From contig JAYMGJ010000203.1 in assembly GCA_037178675.1 (NCBI GenBank), forward strand, positions 31,424-95,423: a stretch of 64,000 nt of DNA. Direction: 5' to 3'. Origin of the DNA: Scleroderma bovista. Its lineage: Eukaryota; Basidiomycota; Agaricomycetes; Boletales; Sclerodermataceae. The notes beneath the pieces are model-generated. The model was given only the letters and a program-made list of their open reading frames with translations, was not told the DNA's origin and did no database searches. The position numbers and the translations under genes are program-made. Below are positions 43,970-55,353 of the stretch, in pieces. Position 1 is the first letter of the stretch, and every line of letters begins with the position of its first letter.

Positions 43970-45821
43970 ATGACCACACAAACTCCTGCCATCTGCTGTC
44001 TGTATGCCCGCCAAACTGTGCTGCATTACTCGGCATGTGCCAGCACCAACGCCGTAGCGCGCGTATTCCGTGATCCATGCACACCCTCCCGACACCGACG
44101 AACAGCTGGCCTAGCGCTCTTGCGAACAGGTTTCAAGTCTTTCCATACCAGTGTCATCGGGTTGCCACGAGAGTGCCTGGGGCGGAATGTGTACTCCCAA
44201 GGACGTAAATTCTCGACATTGACCACACAGGTGGACGGAGAGGATCCCGGGTTATCGGAGCAAACAACACAACGAGTGTTCGTCTTCAGTACCTAGGTCG
44301 CTTCCACCATGCTCACCATTGAAAGGAGAGCAGTCGGAACCACACGTCCGCGTACCCGCCACGCTCGATTCTGCTGATAAACAAGCTTAGGACTGAACCT
44401 ATCGTCAGGGCCATAGATGATTTACTCGAGTGCGTGTGTCCCACACCCACACCCACACCAATGACATCTGTGTGCAGACACATCCGAAAAGTATACCCCA
44501 ATGTCAAGATCTATGCAGAAGACAGGCCAGACAGGCCAGCACACGTGCAGGTGTGGCGACCAGGTATGCGTTACCCATGACCTCCCTGTTTTCCACATCG
44601 AATTTACTGATGCACTTGGTTATCTAAACGTGTGATATCTGTAGGTCCGAATGCTGCACCAGTCGACCTCGTTATGACGCTTGGTGGGGACGGTACGATA
44701 TTACATGCCGCATCTCTCTTTAGTCACGGGGCTGTGCCGCCTGTGCTTAGCTTCTCCATGGGCACGCTTGGCTTTTTGTTGCCCTTTCGTGAGTTTTTCT
44801 GTCTTACCTTTCTCCATCCCCCTGGTGCTTCGTGTAAAGATGGCTAAGAACGGGGGATATAACAGACATCGACGACTATGTCAAGGGTCTGGAAGCAGTC
44901 TTTAACGGGAAAGCAACGATCCTGCATCGTATGAGGCTCTCTTGTTCATTTCATGATCGAGAAGGGAGGAATAGTGGGTCGGATGTGGACGGTACGTGCT
45001 GTTCCTTTTTGTCCCTTGTGGTTCTTTGTCCCTATATTTCCCGGTTGGCTGTTCCACGCGCTTGTACATATCTGACCCACCTGTCCTACACGCAGCTTGG
45101 CAAGTAATGAACGAGATTGCACTACACCGTGGGTCTAGCCCACACCTTAACACCATTGACATTTATGTTGATGGACAACACCTTACGGAGGCTGTGGTAC
45201 GTTCCTCGCTTCCAACTTGTCCTTTCTCACCCCTTTATAATCTCTGTTAACCTGCTTCACATACAGTCCGACGGCATGATCGTATCGACGCCCACCGGCT
45301 CTACTGCCTATTCACTCTCCGCGGGCGGTCCAATCGTGCATCCATCCCTTAGTGCAGTGATCCTTGTCCCCATATGTCCACGTAGTTTGTCATTCCGTCC
45401 CCTTGTATTTCCGTCGTCCTCATCAATTACGTTGAGGGTGCGTGTTGTCCTTGCTTCACATATGCTGTACTTTGTATTCACAATTTTTTCCTTTGTATAG
45501 ATTGGCGACAAAAGCCGTGCAGCAGCTGGTGTTTCTATGGATGGGCGCACAGTCCACGTGCTCAACCCGGGTGAGACCGTTACTGTGCAAGCCTCAGCTT
45601 ATCCTGTACCGTGCATCAATCGGTCGTCCATTGTCGATATGCCTATTGATGCACACACTGAGAGTGGCGCCCCTTGTGGACTCGATGGACAGGAAGGCGT
45701 TGGACCAGGGAAGGAGGATGACTGGGTTCGAGATATCAATAATTTGTTGCAGTACAACGCGACATTCAGGAGTAAGGCACTGCTGCGACACAGTCGCACC
45801 TCTGGTGGCGAAACGTCGTAG
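43970..45821 (+). CDS. NAD(H) kinase, probably mitochondrial
   Basis: It phosphorylates NAD or NADH to NADP(H). Exons 43970-44275, 44326-44429, 44478-44563, 44645-44788, 44866-44991, 45096-45196, 45267-45437 and 45501-45821 give 452 residues. The kinase core shows G-G-D-G-T at 179-183 with T-I-L-H-A-A, the M-G-T-L-G-F loop, N-E-I-A-L-H-R and the [16 protein letters not shown] motif. The first 65 residues are rich in Arg, Ser, Thr and Ala with few acids, which suggests mitochondrial import as for yeast Pos5; this is inference. The acceptor of intron 1 is chosen to restore the frame before L-L-L-I-N-K. Intron 2 has a GTGCGT donor within a CA-rich stretch. Confidence 0.93.
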
Positions 45822-47522
45822 GATCCAAACTCGTAGGGTGTCCTATTGATCGATTGGATCCCGATAATTATGGTGAGCGGAGATGAGTTAAACGGATGAA
45901 TGTAATATGGCGATTAGTCGTGTATTGAGTGAGTGATAAGTTTGAGTTCCTTCCATACTTTCTGACACGTCCAGAAACAATGCTTATCATGTAAGTGGCG
46001 CACGAAGGCCAGTTAATAGAATACTGCTGTTTGCGTCGAGTGCCTTTTCTGCACGGAATGGGCGTGAACTGCATTGCATAACACGCTTCTGCTTGTCGGA
46101 GATTTTCGACGATGCACTTTGTGGCTAGTGTCCACGTGTACGAGGCTGGCATCATGTGCGTTGAGTATACCATTCGTGCTCTGTTGCAATATTCCCGTGT
46201 ACCTGCTGGTGTCGGCGTGGGCTCTTGCTATCCAGACGCGACGGTCACGTTGCGCTGACCCGATGCCACGCGTGGGTACCCACGTCCGTTACACCCGGGA
46301 CTGAGTCAGTTACGTAGAATACCCCTCAGCATCTGCCACACAGATCACATATGGTACGTGCTGTCTATCAACGTGTTTCACGTTCTCGTTGTGCTGTATC
46401 AATTGCGGGGTTCACTCCGACATCCAGGTGTGTGGCCGATACTACTGTGAACGTTGGTGTGATAAATTGATCAAGCTGTTGTACTTCCAACTGAACGCCG
46501 TATAGTGTGCGTCCCCGCCGGCTAATAGGTAAATATGTCCAGTGGAGTGGCAGTGATCACTGGTGGAACTCACATAAGATTCGCTGTCTCTTCCTTTGTT
46601 CACATAAAAAATGGGTTGCTGTATGCTTATTGTCCCATGATCGTATGCTTTCTAGAAGTAGCTGAATCACGGACTATGGTCACAGCAAAATCAGTGCTTC
46701 TTTGTTCAAGTCGCGCGACTTATCTTCTACGCGGTGCGTTGTTACAGCTTGCAGATTTCCGGTAACCAAATGAATACCCTTGAGACTAGCGCCTTATATC
46801 TTGCTATGGCATTTAGGGTCCGCTTTTCCCTAGCGCGTCCTCTAATGTCCGATTCCATGACATGGTACCCCCTATAACCCAGCCAACCACTTGCCCCTGT
46901 GGCCGTAGATGCCTTCAACCACTCTCCTAGGATGATACCTGGGATTTTGATGCATTGCCCTCCTGAGCGGCGCCAAATATTTTTTAAAGGCGAACACGAT
47001 GGATCTGGGACCATCTGAACACGATCTTGTAGTATGAGTTAGTCATGACCCAGTGTCTACCCCGGATCCACACATGTCTGTCTATTAATGGTTCGTTTGC
47101 CTTTTCGACTAAGAAGTTCTTCTGCGGTGTGGCTGGGCGCCGGCCTTCCGCCATCCAGTATTGTATGACTTGTCACTTTACATACCGGTGTTGGCGGTGT
47201 CTTGGTTGGTACTTGCCATCCCGCTTATCCCACACAAGTACTGACAATTCTCCAGGCGACGGCGTAAGGGCATGTTTAATTATGTAGAACCAGATCCGTC
47301 AGTGGCTACATAATAATACCATTCGTCCGAAAAAAAGGTACTGACACAACTAATGCAACATTTTACATAACCGTGTCTATGAACAAATTAGAACCAGTAT
47401 ATCCTAACAAATACATTGAACAAAAGACTGGAGTGCTAAGAAAGGGTATGACTGACGATATAACATCCATTCGAAGGGCAGTAGTAAGCGTAGTTCAACA
47501 TCAATTGAGAGCCCTGAGAAAG
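45822..47522. other. 1.7-kb gene-poor stretch
   Basis: No conserved gene is seen. At 46742-47014 the minus strand has a 90-codon open frame whose translation, in this and a neighbouring frame, faintly resembles a chromodomain of a fungal Gypsy-type polyprotein; this is weak. Base composition is more A/T-rich than the flanking genes. It is probably old transposon debris plus intergenic DNA. Confidence 0.4.
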
Positions 47523-48102
47523 TCAGAACAGTTTCTGCAGCATCTTTTTGGGGTTGAGTTTGCCTGAGCTGTGTGGCCCCATTGACAGTGTAGGAGAGGG
47601 AGACCGTGAACATCGTTGCGTCTCCACCGTTGGATTCCCCTTTTCTTCTATACAATGACAGCACTTTGTCGCGGAATGTTCATGGGAGGACAGAGCGGAG
47701 GAAGAATACTGAGGTGGTGCGTCAACGTCAGTGACAACAAGCCTCGGAATTTCCGGGTTGACTTCGATGTCAATGATTTCATAGCGCGCCAGATGTGATG
47801 ATACGCTTCGCCAGGCAGACGGACTGATCCTGACTGACTTTCGTTGTCCATCTTTGATGAGATTCACAGAGAATGTAATTCGTTTTCCATCAATCCCTGC
47901 GAGTGTCGCAAATGCGGATTGTGCATGCCGTAGCGCTTCCTACACATGTCGCGTGTGAGCCCACAAAGAAATGCAAGAACATATCCAGACTCACCAGCCA
48001 ATTGGAATCAAGGGGAACATAAACCATCTTGTCTTCATGACGGTACGTAATCACATCTGCAATGGCAGCGGATCTACGACCAGTTGTGCGGTGTACAGTC
48101 AT
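47523..48102 (-). CDS. Unknown protein, two exons
   Basis: Exons 48102-47995 and 47939-47523 join in phase 0 over a 55-bp intron (GTGAGT donor) to 174 residues. The joined protein reads V-I-T-Y-R-H-E-D-K-M-V-Y-V-P-L-D-S-N-W-L then E-A-L-R-H-A-Q, followed by a beta-type stretch and a Ser/Pro-rich tail ending K-M-L-Q-K-L-F. Further 5' exons cannot be excluded; the frame is open upstream to 48180. I do not recognise the family. The good splice and patterned core make it likely to be real. Confidence 0.55.
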
Positions 48103-48401
48103 GTCCTGGGTGGGCGAAGTGGGCTCTGAGATCTGGGTGGGTAGGGAACTAAGAAAATGAACATAGCAGAACGAGAACACCGTTACTTATTACTTGTCAG
48201 TAATTGGCTGTGTGGGCAATAGCCTTCATTGTAGGCGACATTGTGAAGAACCAGAAATGGCTCTGTATGGCACAGCACAGAGTTCCACCAGCAGAACCAA
48301 AGAACCTTCTAATCACATTATTTACGTAATCAAAAGCTGTTTTGAGTGGTTGGCAGAACCATGTGCCTGTACTAAAGCAGTGTCCAGGCAGTATGCAACA
48401 G

Positions 48402-51099
48402 TCATGCCTCCGCATCGACTAGTACCCCAAACAGACCGCGCCCGCTCGTCGCACAACTCGCAACTGTCCTGGCTTCTCGTCTAGTCCTGACACTAGCATC
48501 GTCGACTTTCTTCTTGTTCTTCTTTGACCTCTCTTCACGGAACGCATGGCTCAGAAAGTGCACGCATGCGTCCCACATACACAATGGTACAGTATCATCC
48601 GCCACAGCACATGAACTGGTCAAGTATGCATGGAAACGGAGGCTTGATAACCGCTCCACGTTAACGGGCACATGGTCCGACAAGAACAGCACTTGCGACA
48701 AGTCCTGAATGGTTTCGATTGCCATCAAGACCTGAGCCATGAGCTGAACATTCCGATCCTCAATGGGCACGGCGGTGCCATCCATCTGGGTATCGTGGCG
48801 TGATGCACTTGAGGCGTCCATGACGCTTCCATCCCCATCGTGCTTTGACCATGCCATATAGAACGCCAGGAAGGCACGTGCCTCGCGGTATGTCCATCTT
48901 GCATTGTCCCTGTCTTTATTCATTCCACTCTCGACCGCACGGAGATGAAGAGTTAGAACGACCCATCGCACAGCGAGAACGCCAACGAGTTGGTCTGCTG
49001 GCAAAGCCCGGATCTGCGGGAAATCGCTTCCTAGGATCTGAAGGAATAACGACATCCGTTCTTCCAGACTTCTTAGTTGGAATGGCACATGCATTCCATT
49101 CTCGGTCGGGAGGTTGAAGCCTGAAGATGATACGAGAGCCGGAATGTCCGGGACAGGTACCTGCTCTGGGGCTATACGTGTTCCCCTGCGAACGTACTCG
49201 ATGATGCTCCTTGGCTCGGAACAGAAGTTGGAACGAGAAGAGGCCGATGCGGGAATGTCGGAACCCGAATCCGAGGTTCGGAGGCGCTCGAGCTCGCATC
49301 GTAGCGGGGCTAAGAGATCGGCGTCGTCATCCGACGAATCCTCCTCAACAACGTCAATCAGTTCATCGGGGTCTTCCTCATCTCCGTCACACTCCAAAGG
49401 GTTTTGAGCTGCGTTACTACTATCCACTGAAGCTGGTGACACAGCCTCAAGAACAGTTTTCTCGGGAAGTCCCACGCCATCTGCCAGAATGGCGTAGATC
49501 CACCGTCGAACAGGTCGTCCAATTAATTTCGCCACCGTCTCGAGGTCTGGATTTTCAAGGAAAAGCTTGGGCCAGAATGTACCTAAGCTTACAATATCCG
49601 CGATCTTTGGTTTCAATTTTCCGCCACGATACGCCTCAACGTACATGAAACCTATCGTTAAGGTCTCACGGTCCGCTGCAACGCAAAGACCATTGCCGGT
49701 AGTCTCATCTGGGCTATGAGACAGCGTTCGCCTGAATAAAGCTGCAAAAGGACAAGTTTCCTCCTTGTGCAATGCACATATTCGGGTCGGCCATAAGGAT
49801 GTCGGTCCATAAACTCCTCCGTCATACTTGTCAATGGCATATTGCAGTGCCGCAGTGACAATCCTGTCCACGGTTGCCTCCACTTCTCCGGATGCCATAT
49901 GGTTCGGGGCACGGATAAGTAGAGCGTTCACCGTGCGATCAATCAAGTCCAGGGCCGAATCAACTTGATGCTTCGCTTTTCGTTGCTGTGTGGCTGCATT
50001 CAGGATGTCAGCCAATGTGTTCGCAGTGCGAGTGATTCGTTGCGAAAGTGACATGCGCTTTTCAAAGAAGAGAGACTGGATATTGCGTTGTGTAGTCGAC
50101 TGGTTTGAAAAGTCGTTGCCAACGATTGAGGCAAATAAGGGAAGGATAGTAACAGGAATTTTGAGGTGAGAAGCTAGTGCCACCGGTGAATAAACAGATG
50201 CGGTGAGTGTCAAGTCCGTTGCAAGTACATCTGTTGGCGGGATGATTCCGGATGTGGACTGTTTCTGCCCGGTGGATCGCTTCTTGGTTTTGGAATGTAC
50301 GACAGTTTGAAAGCCATCATCGCTATCAGCATTCATGGATACGACTGTCTCCTCCTGTGAAACTGGCGCCGACCATACCATATCATTCAATGGCATATAA
50401 CCCGCATAGTGACCCGAATTGAAGATGACAAAGTCAGAGTCGTTCGAAACGACATAAGCGCCCAGACGTCCTGCAAGCTCAACAGCGTAGGGGTCCGCCT
50501 CTTCATCAGCGAAATGCACCTCGAGCGGTAGTTTTCCGGAGAGGGCAAGCTTTTGAAGTGTTTGCACGCAACATTCGTAGGTGAGAGGCGGAAGAATACG
50601 AGTCTCACGGAGGAATCGCGGCGTAGAACGAGATGCTTGGGAAGTGCGGAAAAAAATAAGGGACTGTTCGACGTTCGATCGATTCAGGCGACTGATCAGG
50701 GTCGGTATCTTCAATTCTGGAGCAGGTCCTGTACAACACAGGTAGGATATCAGTTGATGGACCTGGTTACTGGTGTTGCGCGCACCATCAAAAACGAAGT
50801 ATACTTTAAAACCAACTGCGATCCAAGACAAGACGACTTGCTCAACATGGCGCTTAAAGTCAGCATACTCTCCTCCGTAAACCCATGGCAGTTGCGACTG
50901 CTGGTAGACCTCGTAGATGAACCTGCCACCACTATCGTGAGACCGGATCTGCAAGCGTTGCTAGTGAAGCTCACGACCAGCCATCGACGACGATGGTCGT
51001 CACCACGTCATCAGAGACATCCGGTCTGGGGAAAAGGACGGTCTTGCTGAGAACACGCTGGTTCTCGTGTAGATAGGTGGTGAGACCGTGGACGCCCAT
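48402..51099 (-). CDS. ASTE1: Asteroid-type XPG/FEN-like nuclease-fold protein
   Basis: This is a member of the XPG/FEN superfamily related to Asteroid (ASTE1). The start M-G-V-H-G-L-T-T-Y-L (exon 1, 51099-50975) is the XPG N region. Exon 2 starts at 50931 after a 43-bp intron. The I region has H-F-A-D-E-E-A-D and the V-V-S-N-D-S-D-F motif, giving acidic residues as in the nuclease fold. The stretch 50785-50729 is open in frame but has GT-AG ends, and removing it restores the conserved F-V-F-D-G-P-A-P-E-L-K; spliced, the protein has about 865 residues, otherwise 884. The C-terminal half is less conserved with an acidic patch. Whether catalysis is retained is unclear. Confidence 0.85.
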
Positions 51100-51338
51100 A
51101 ACATAGTTCGTCACGTGGAAGTAGATCAGGAAAGGGGACGGCCAAAGCCGAGACCCAAAAGGGCAAACGCGAAGCACAAGTCATTGCACCTGTTGGGTCA
51201 ACACGAAGTATGATAGTAATAACTCGCAAGAAAGATACAAATGTCATACATAGATAAACCTATACTTTAATCGAAACCATAGTCAAAATCAGCAATAGAT
51301 GTTTGCTGCAAAGAAGTGAGGATCGAGCCAACAAAGAA

Positions 51339-54300
51339 CTATCCAAATAGCTTTGTCTGTCCTCCAGGTAATATACTCCGCCTTCGTCGAGCACGTTCGA
51401 GGGGTGGTAGATCATCTTCATCTCTTGACCTCACGCTGATATCGGCATCTTGCGCTGAAACAGCGAGGGATCCGTGGTCAGCGTAAGACCAAGCAGCGCG
51501 AACGAATTGTAGTACATACAGGGGGATTCCTCGGGAGCTTTAGTACTAGTGTCTTCTTCGCCTCCATCGGACGACGTGTTCATGGGTACGGAAAACGTAT
51601 CGGGCGCCGGTGATTGTGGTATCAAGTGCCTGGGAAGCATCGAGCGGCGACGCTGCAGACAGTTAAGCAATACTGTCAATAGGAAGGAACATTAGGCAAG
51701 TGACCTTATTTCCACCCGCCACATTGATAAACTCCACGTCGACTTTGTACTTCTCCTCATCCATCCTCGCCCGCTGTTCGACACACTCGACAACCCATGC
51801 AATACCAACAACATGTGGCTTTGAATCAAGAAGGCTGCAGTTTGAAGAATGTGACATTTAAAAACGGACGTGGTGATGGACAATCCTTACCGGTACCGCG
51901 CCAATGTATTTGGCAACCCGTTCTTAAAGACGATATGCGTACAGCTTTGGCAGACTCTGCCCATGATCTAGAGGATTAATCAGTTAGCCAGTCCCACGCA
52001 ATATCTATGCGTCGTGGACCATACCTTCGCCCCGAGGCCTCTCAGCATATCCACAAACAAACTTCCCGCATCGTCTCCTTGATCGGTACGTACGTCCACA
52101 AAAATCGCACATTTCTTGAGGACCTTGAGTGAAGACTTCTTGCCACCCCCAGAACCGTTGACCACTGTGCCCTCTGCACTGCCGCTACTAGGACCAGCAT
52201 CAACAGACCGACTCAAATCTGCACCTGATGCATTCGACAGCGCACTTCCAGGGTCGTTCTCAGCAGGACTCCCTTTGTTCGTAGCCATACTTGTACTCCT
52301 TAGTCCCAACCTAGTGCCGACTGGTCTCGGTTTCGTTGCGGGTGGTGTCTGCGGTAGCGACGACAGACTCTCGGAAAGCGCGTGTAATGCTGCAGACGCA
52401 GGGTTAAGAGCAAGCGACGATGAGATTGCTGCACGTTGTTTTCCCTTGTCCATTGGGGATGGCGGCGACGTTCCTGTTGATTCTGTCTCTGTGTCCTGTC
52501 GAATGGCGTCGGATGTACCGTCTGTAATATCAGATGTGCCATGCAGCGATGCCCGCTCCAACACACCATGGTCGTCTTCACGTTCGTTTGCAGTGGTGAC
52601 CTCCAACTCCACCAAACAGGATCCCTTCACAGGGCTCCCCACCACGGTTGGAAGGGTGGGGTTCTTACTGGCCCGTTCTCCGACACGACTAAATATTCCA
52701 TTCGAAACCCTCTCCCGTCCAGCGACGCCCTGATACCTCTGCATCCTCGCTACAACAGACGAGCCTCCGATGCCCTGTTTGGTCACTGGTCCCGATACCG
52801 TTGCTGCACGCCTCAGCGATGAAGCAGTTGGGCGTGCAAAGCCACTTTCCCTACCTCTATTCGTACCCGCCGACCTCGATGGAGCAGAAGGAGCAGAAGC
52901 ATCATCTTTGGCACTACCATTATCATCACCGGTCGGTGCGCCATCATCCGCTGGATCGTCCAGGCTCAGAAAACCCAAACTCGTGTTCGGCCGACTGGGC
53001 GGTGGCACGCTGAGCTTTTCCAGAGCATGCGAAAGCGTTGAGAGGGCCCTCCCTCGTGATGTTCCACCGAATATATCCGTACTGGTGGTTACTCCTGTAG
53101 AGCTTATCGTAAAAGACCTTGGTTTTCCCGGTGTACGCTTCACAGGGGAAAGAGGTAGAGGTATCTTGGATGGAGAGGGTGGAGGAATGGGCTTAGATGA
53201 ACTAGTAGTCGAGGTTGTCACTGCAGGCTTGACGCCAATGAAAGCGAACAATGAAGTTTGTTTGGAATTATTAGATGTGGAGACGAGGGCGGACGATGAG
53301 GCTGAGCGCTTCTGCAGAGCTGGAGGCTTAGATCGTGAAGTCCTTTTGGCAGGTTGGACTTTAGTAAAGGTGGAAGGAGCTGCAACTGACGTAGATGAAG
53401 TAGAGGGAGTTGATGAGGGAATAACTGTATGTCATATGTTAAACAGCAGTCGAAAGGCGTATAGAAGTATTGACGGACCACCGGAATTGCTCCCATTCGC
53501 GCCCTCGTGATCTCGATGGAAATCTCCTTCCGTCCCCTTCATGGCGCTTCGGGTCACACGTCTGAGAACTGAACTGACAGTAGACCCAGGCTTGGGCTTC
53601 ATCCCGCCGACGACCGTTGGACGCTTCTTCGACGAACCAGCCGCTGGATTTGTGAAATATTGGGTGAGGGTCGCATCAGATTCCACTGTAGTTAAATGTG
53701 GGGTAATCTCATTAGTCTTGGCTGGTGGGGCCCTATTAAGGGGCACGGGCGGCGGAGGCATGAGTTCCTGGGACCTGCTTGGTGGATCGGATGATTCGTC
53801 GATGCTGCTCAAGTCAGACAGAGTGGAAGCAGCTGACGACGGCCGGGAGACGTCAAGCTGTGTTGGCTCGTGTTGTGGCCTTGGTGGCGAGTCTAGGGGG
53901 GGAGAGTCGTCCACGGGAGACGTGGGGACATCCATTAGCATGTCGATATCCTTGGGTCTGCGTAAAATGGATTGTGCTTTCTGCATGATGGTAACCAGAA
54001 GCAAAACAAAGAATCATATGCCAAAACGCTCAGTTCCATGGCATATGAACTTACTTGGACTAATGAACTTTCGGTGTTCGGCAGTCGTGCTGTGAATGGC
54101 GTTGGCGGGAGAGGTGTAAGGGGAGATATGGGTATAGAATGGTGGCCTGTGTGTCTTCTAGCAGTGAGAGGCGTTGCGAAGTTGACTGCATAATTGAAAG
54201 CGGGGTATTTCCGAGGTGAAGGGAATGATGCGACATTAGTGAAATAAGACAAATCCGAGGATGAAGGTTCAGCACGATCGACGTCCATAGAGTCTTCGTC

Positions 54301-55119
54301 CGGCGGAGGCTGAGAAGGGGCACGCCTAATCTCAATGCCCTTCTTTGGGGAACGTCGAGGTGAAGGCGGAACCGCCGTCAGATCTAAGGGTGGCGCGATG
54401 TCTTCAGCTTCCAAAGGGACAGACTTGGCACGAGGAGGAAATATTGATGCAGGCCTGTTCGGGGACACCACGGATGAAGCACGGACGAAGCGTCTAGTAC
54501 GACTCCTGGGACTTGTATCATCGTCTTCGCGAAGGGGCACCTCGTATTCCATCCCAGGATGTGCTACCTCTTCCGTCTTCGAAAGTACCTTCATGGACTC
54601 GAATTTGGCACGTTTCGGGTTGCGCTCCGCACTCGGGCTTGTGAGACGCACTGGTTCAGTGTCTGGAGACGCTCGCTTCTTTGCACCTGTTGGTCCTGCA
54701 TGCTGATGTGAGTCGTCGTCCCCGCTGCCCCTAATGTCGTCGTCGTCGTCATGCGGTTTCTCCATCTCCTGCGACGGTGCAACTCCTATCGCTTTCGTTT
54801 CTTCTGTATTTTTCATGCTTCCTCTTCCTCCTTCTGATTCCACCTTGCCTGAAGGAGCTGAATCTGACTCCGCATCTTGGCGAGGTCGCTGCGTGTGAGG
54901 TTGCGAGCGCTGTTTCGACAACGTAGCCTGAGCCTGAGCTCTTGCATGTGCTCTGGCGTCTTTGAGAGGGGAACGTGCGAGAGGCATACGAAAGATATCG
55001 TTGGGAGCGGTCAACTGCGATCGCGTGCGTTTCGGAATCGTACAAGCGTTGTTGCTTGAATCGGTCCGTGCCACGGCGGTTTCTGTAGATGCACCTGAAT
55101 GGTGTGCATCGACATCCAT
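51339..55119 (-). CDS. BRCT-domain protein, microcephalin-like
   Basis: Seven exons (55119-54055, 53980-53479, 53424-52025, 51967-51891, 51834-51705, 51652-51520, 51454-51339) give 1140 residues. The first 800 or more residues are disordered and Ser/Pro/Thr/Arg-rich, with many S-P sites and Lys/Arg clusters that may be nuclear signals and kinase targets. A BRCT domain sits at about residues 940-1060: K-K-C-A-I-F-V-D-V-R-T, L-G-A-K-I-M, H-I-V-F-K-N-G, and V-G-I-A-W-V-V-E-C-V-E. It is followed by N-K-R-R-R-S-M-L-P, as in MCPH1-type BRCT proteins. This points to chromatin or DNA-damage signalling; the precise orthologue is not certain. Several long plus-strand open frames within it are shadows. 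Confidence 0.82.
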
Positions 55120-55353
55120 TGACAAACTCGATGCTACACCTCCGTCGACGCGCTGTGGTCTTGCAGGAGCTACGACGAGGTATGAACTAAATACAAGACT
55201 TAGACTGTGAGAGGATTAAACTGCAAGTCACAGTCACGTGCTCGCTGGAGGGTTTGTGCGAGTGAAAAGAATGTACAAAATGTCCTGCTAATAGTCTGCA
55301 TCTAGTCTACGTCATAAATGACAGTCTCTGAAATGCAATATCCATCGGTTTGT

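Noticed and set aside
32664..45821. A possible NAD-metabolism gene cluster (NMNAT and NAD kinase in the same window)
   Set aside because: They are 10 kb apart with unrelated trafficking and rRNA genes in between; co-location is most likely chance.
48402..51099. Asteroid-like gene as a transposon-borne nuclease
   Set aside because: It has ordinary host-type introns, no flanking repeats and family-wide conservation in eukaryotes.
52116..54095. Several plus-strand open frames of 180-250 codons
   Set aside because: They are antisense to the low-complexity part of the BRCT protein gene, which has splice-supported continuity into a conserved domain.
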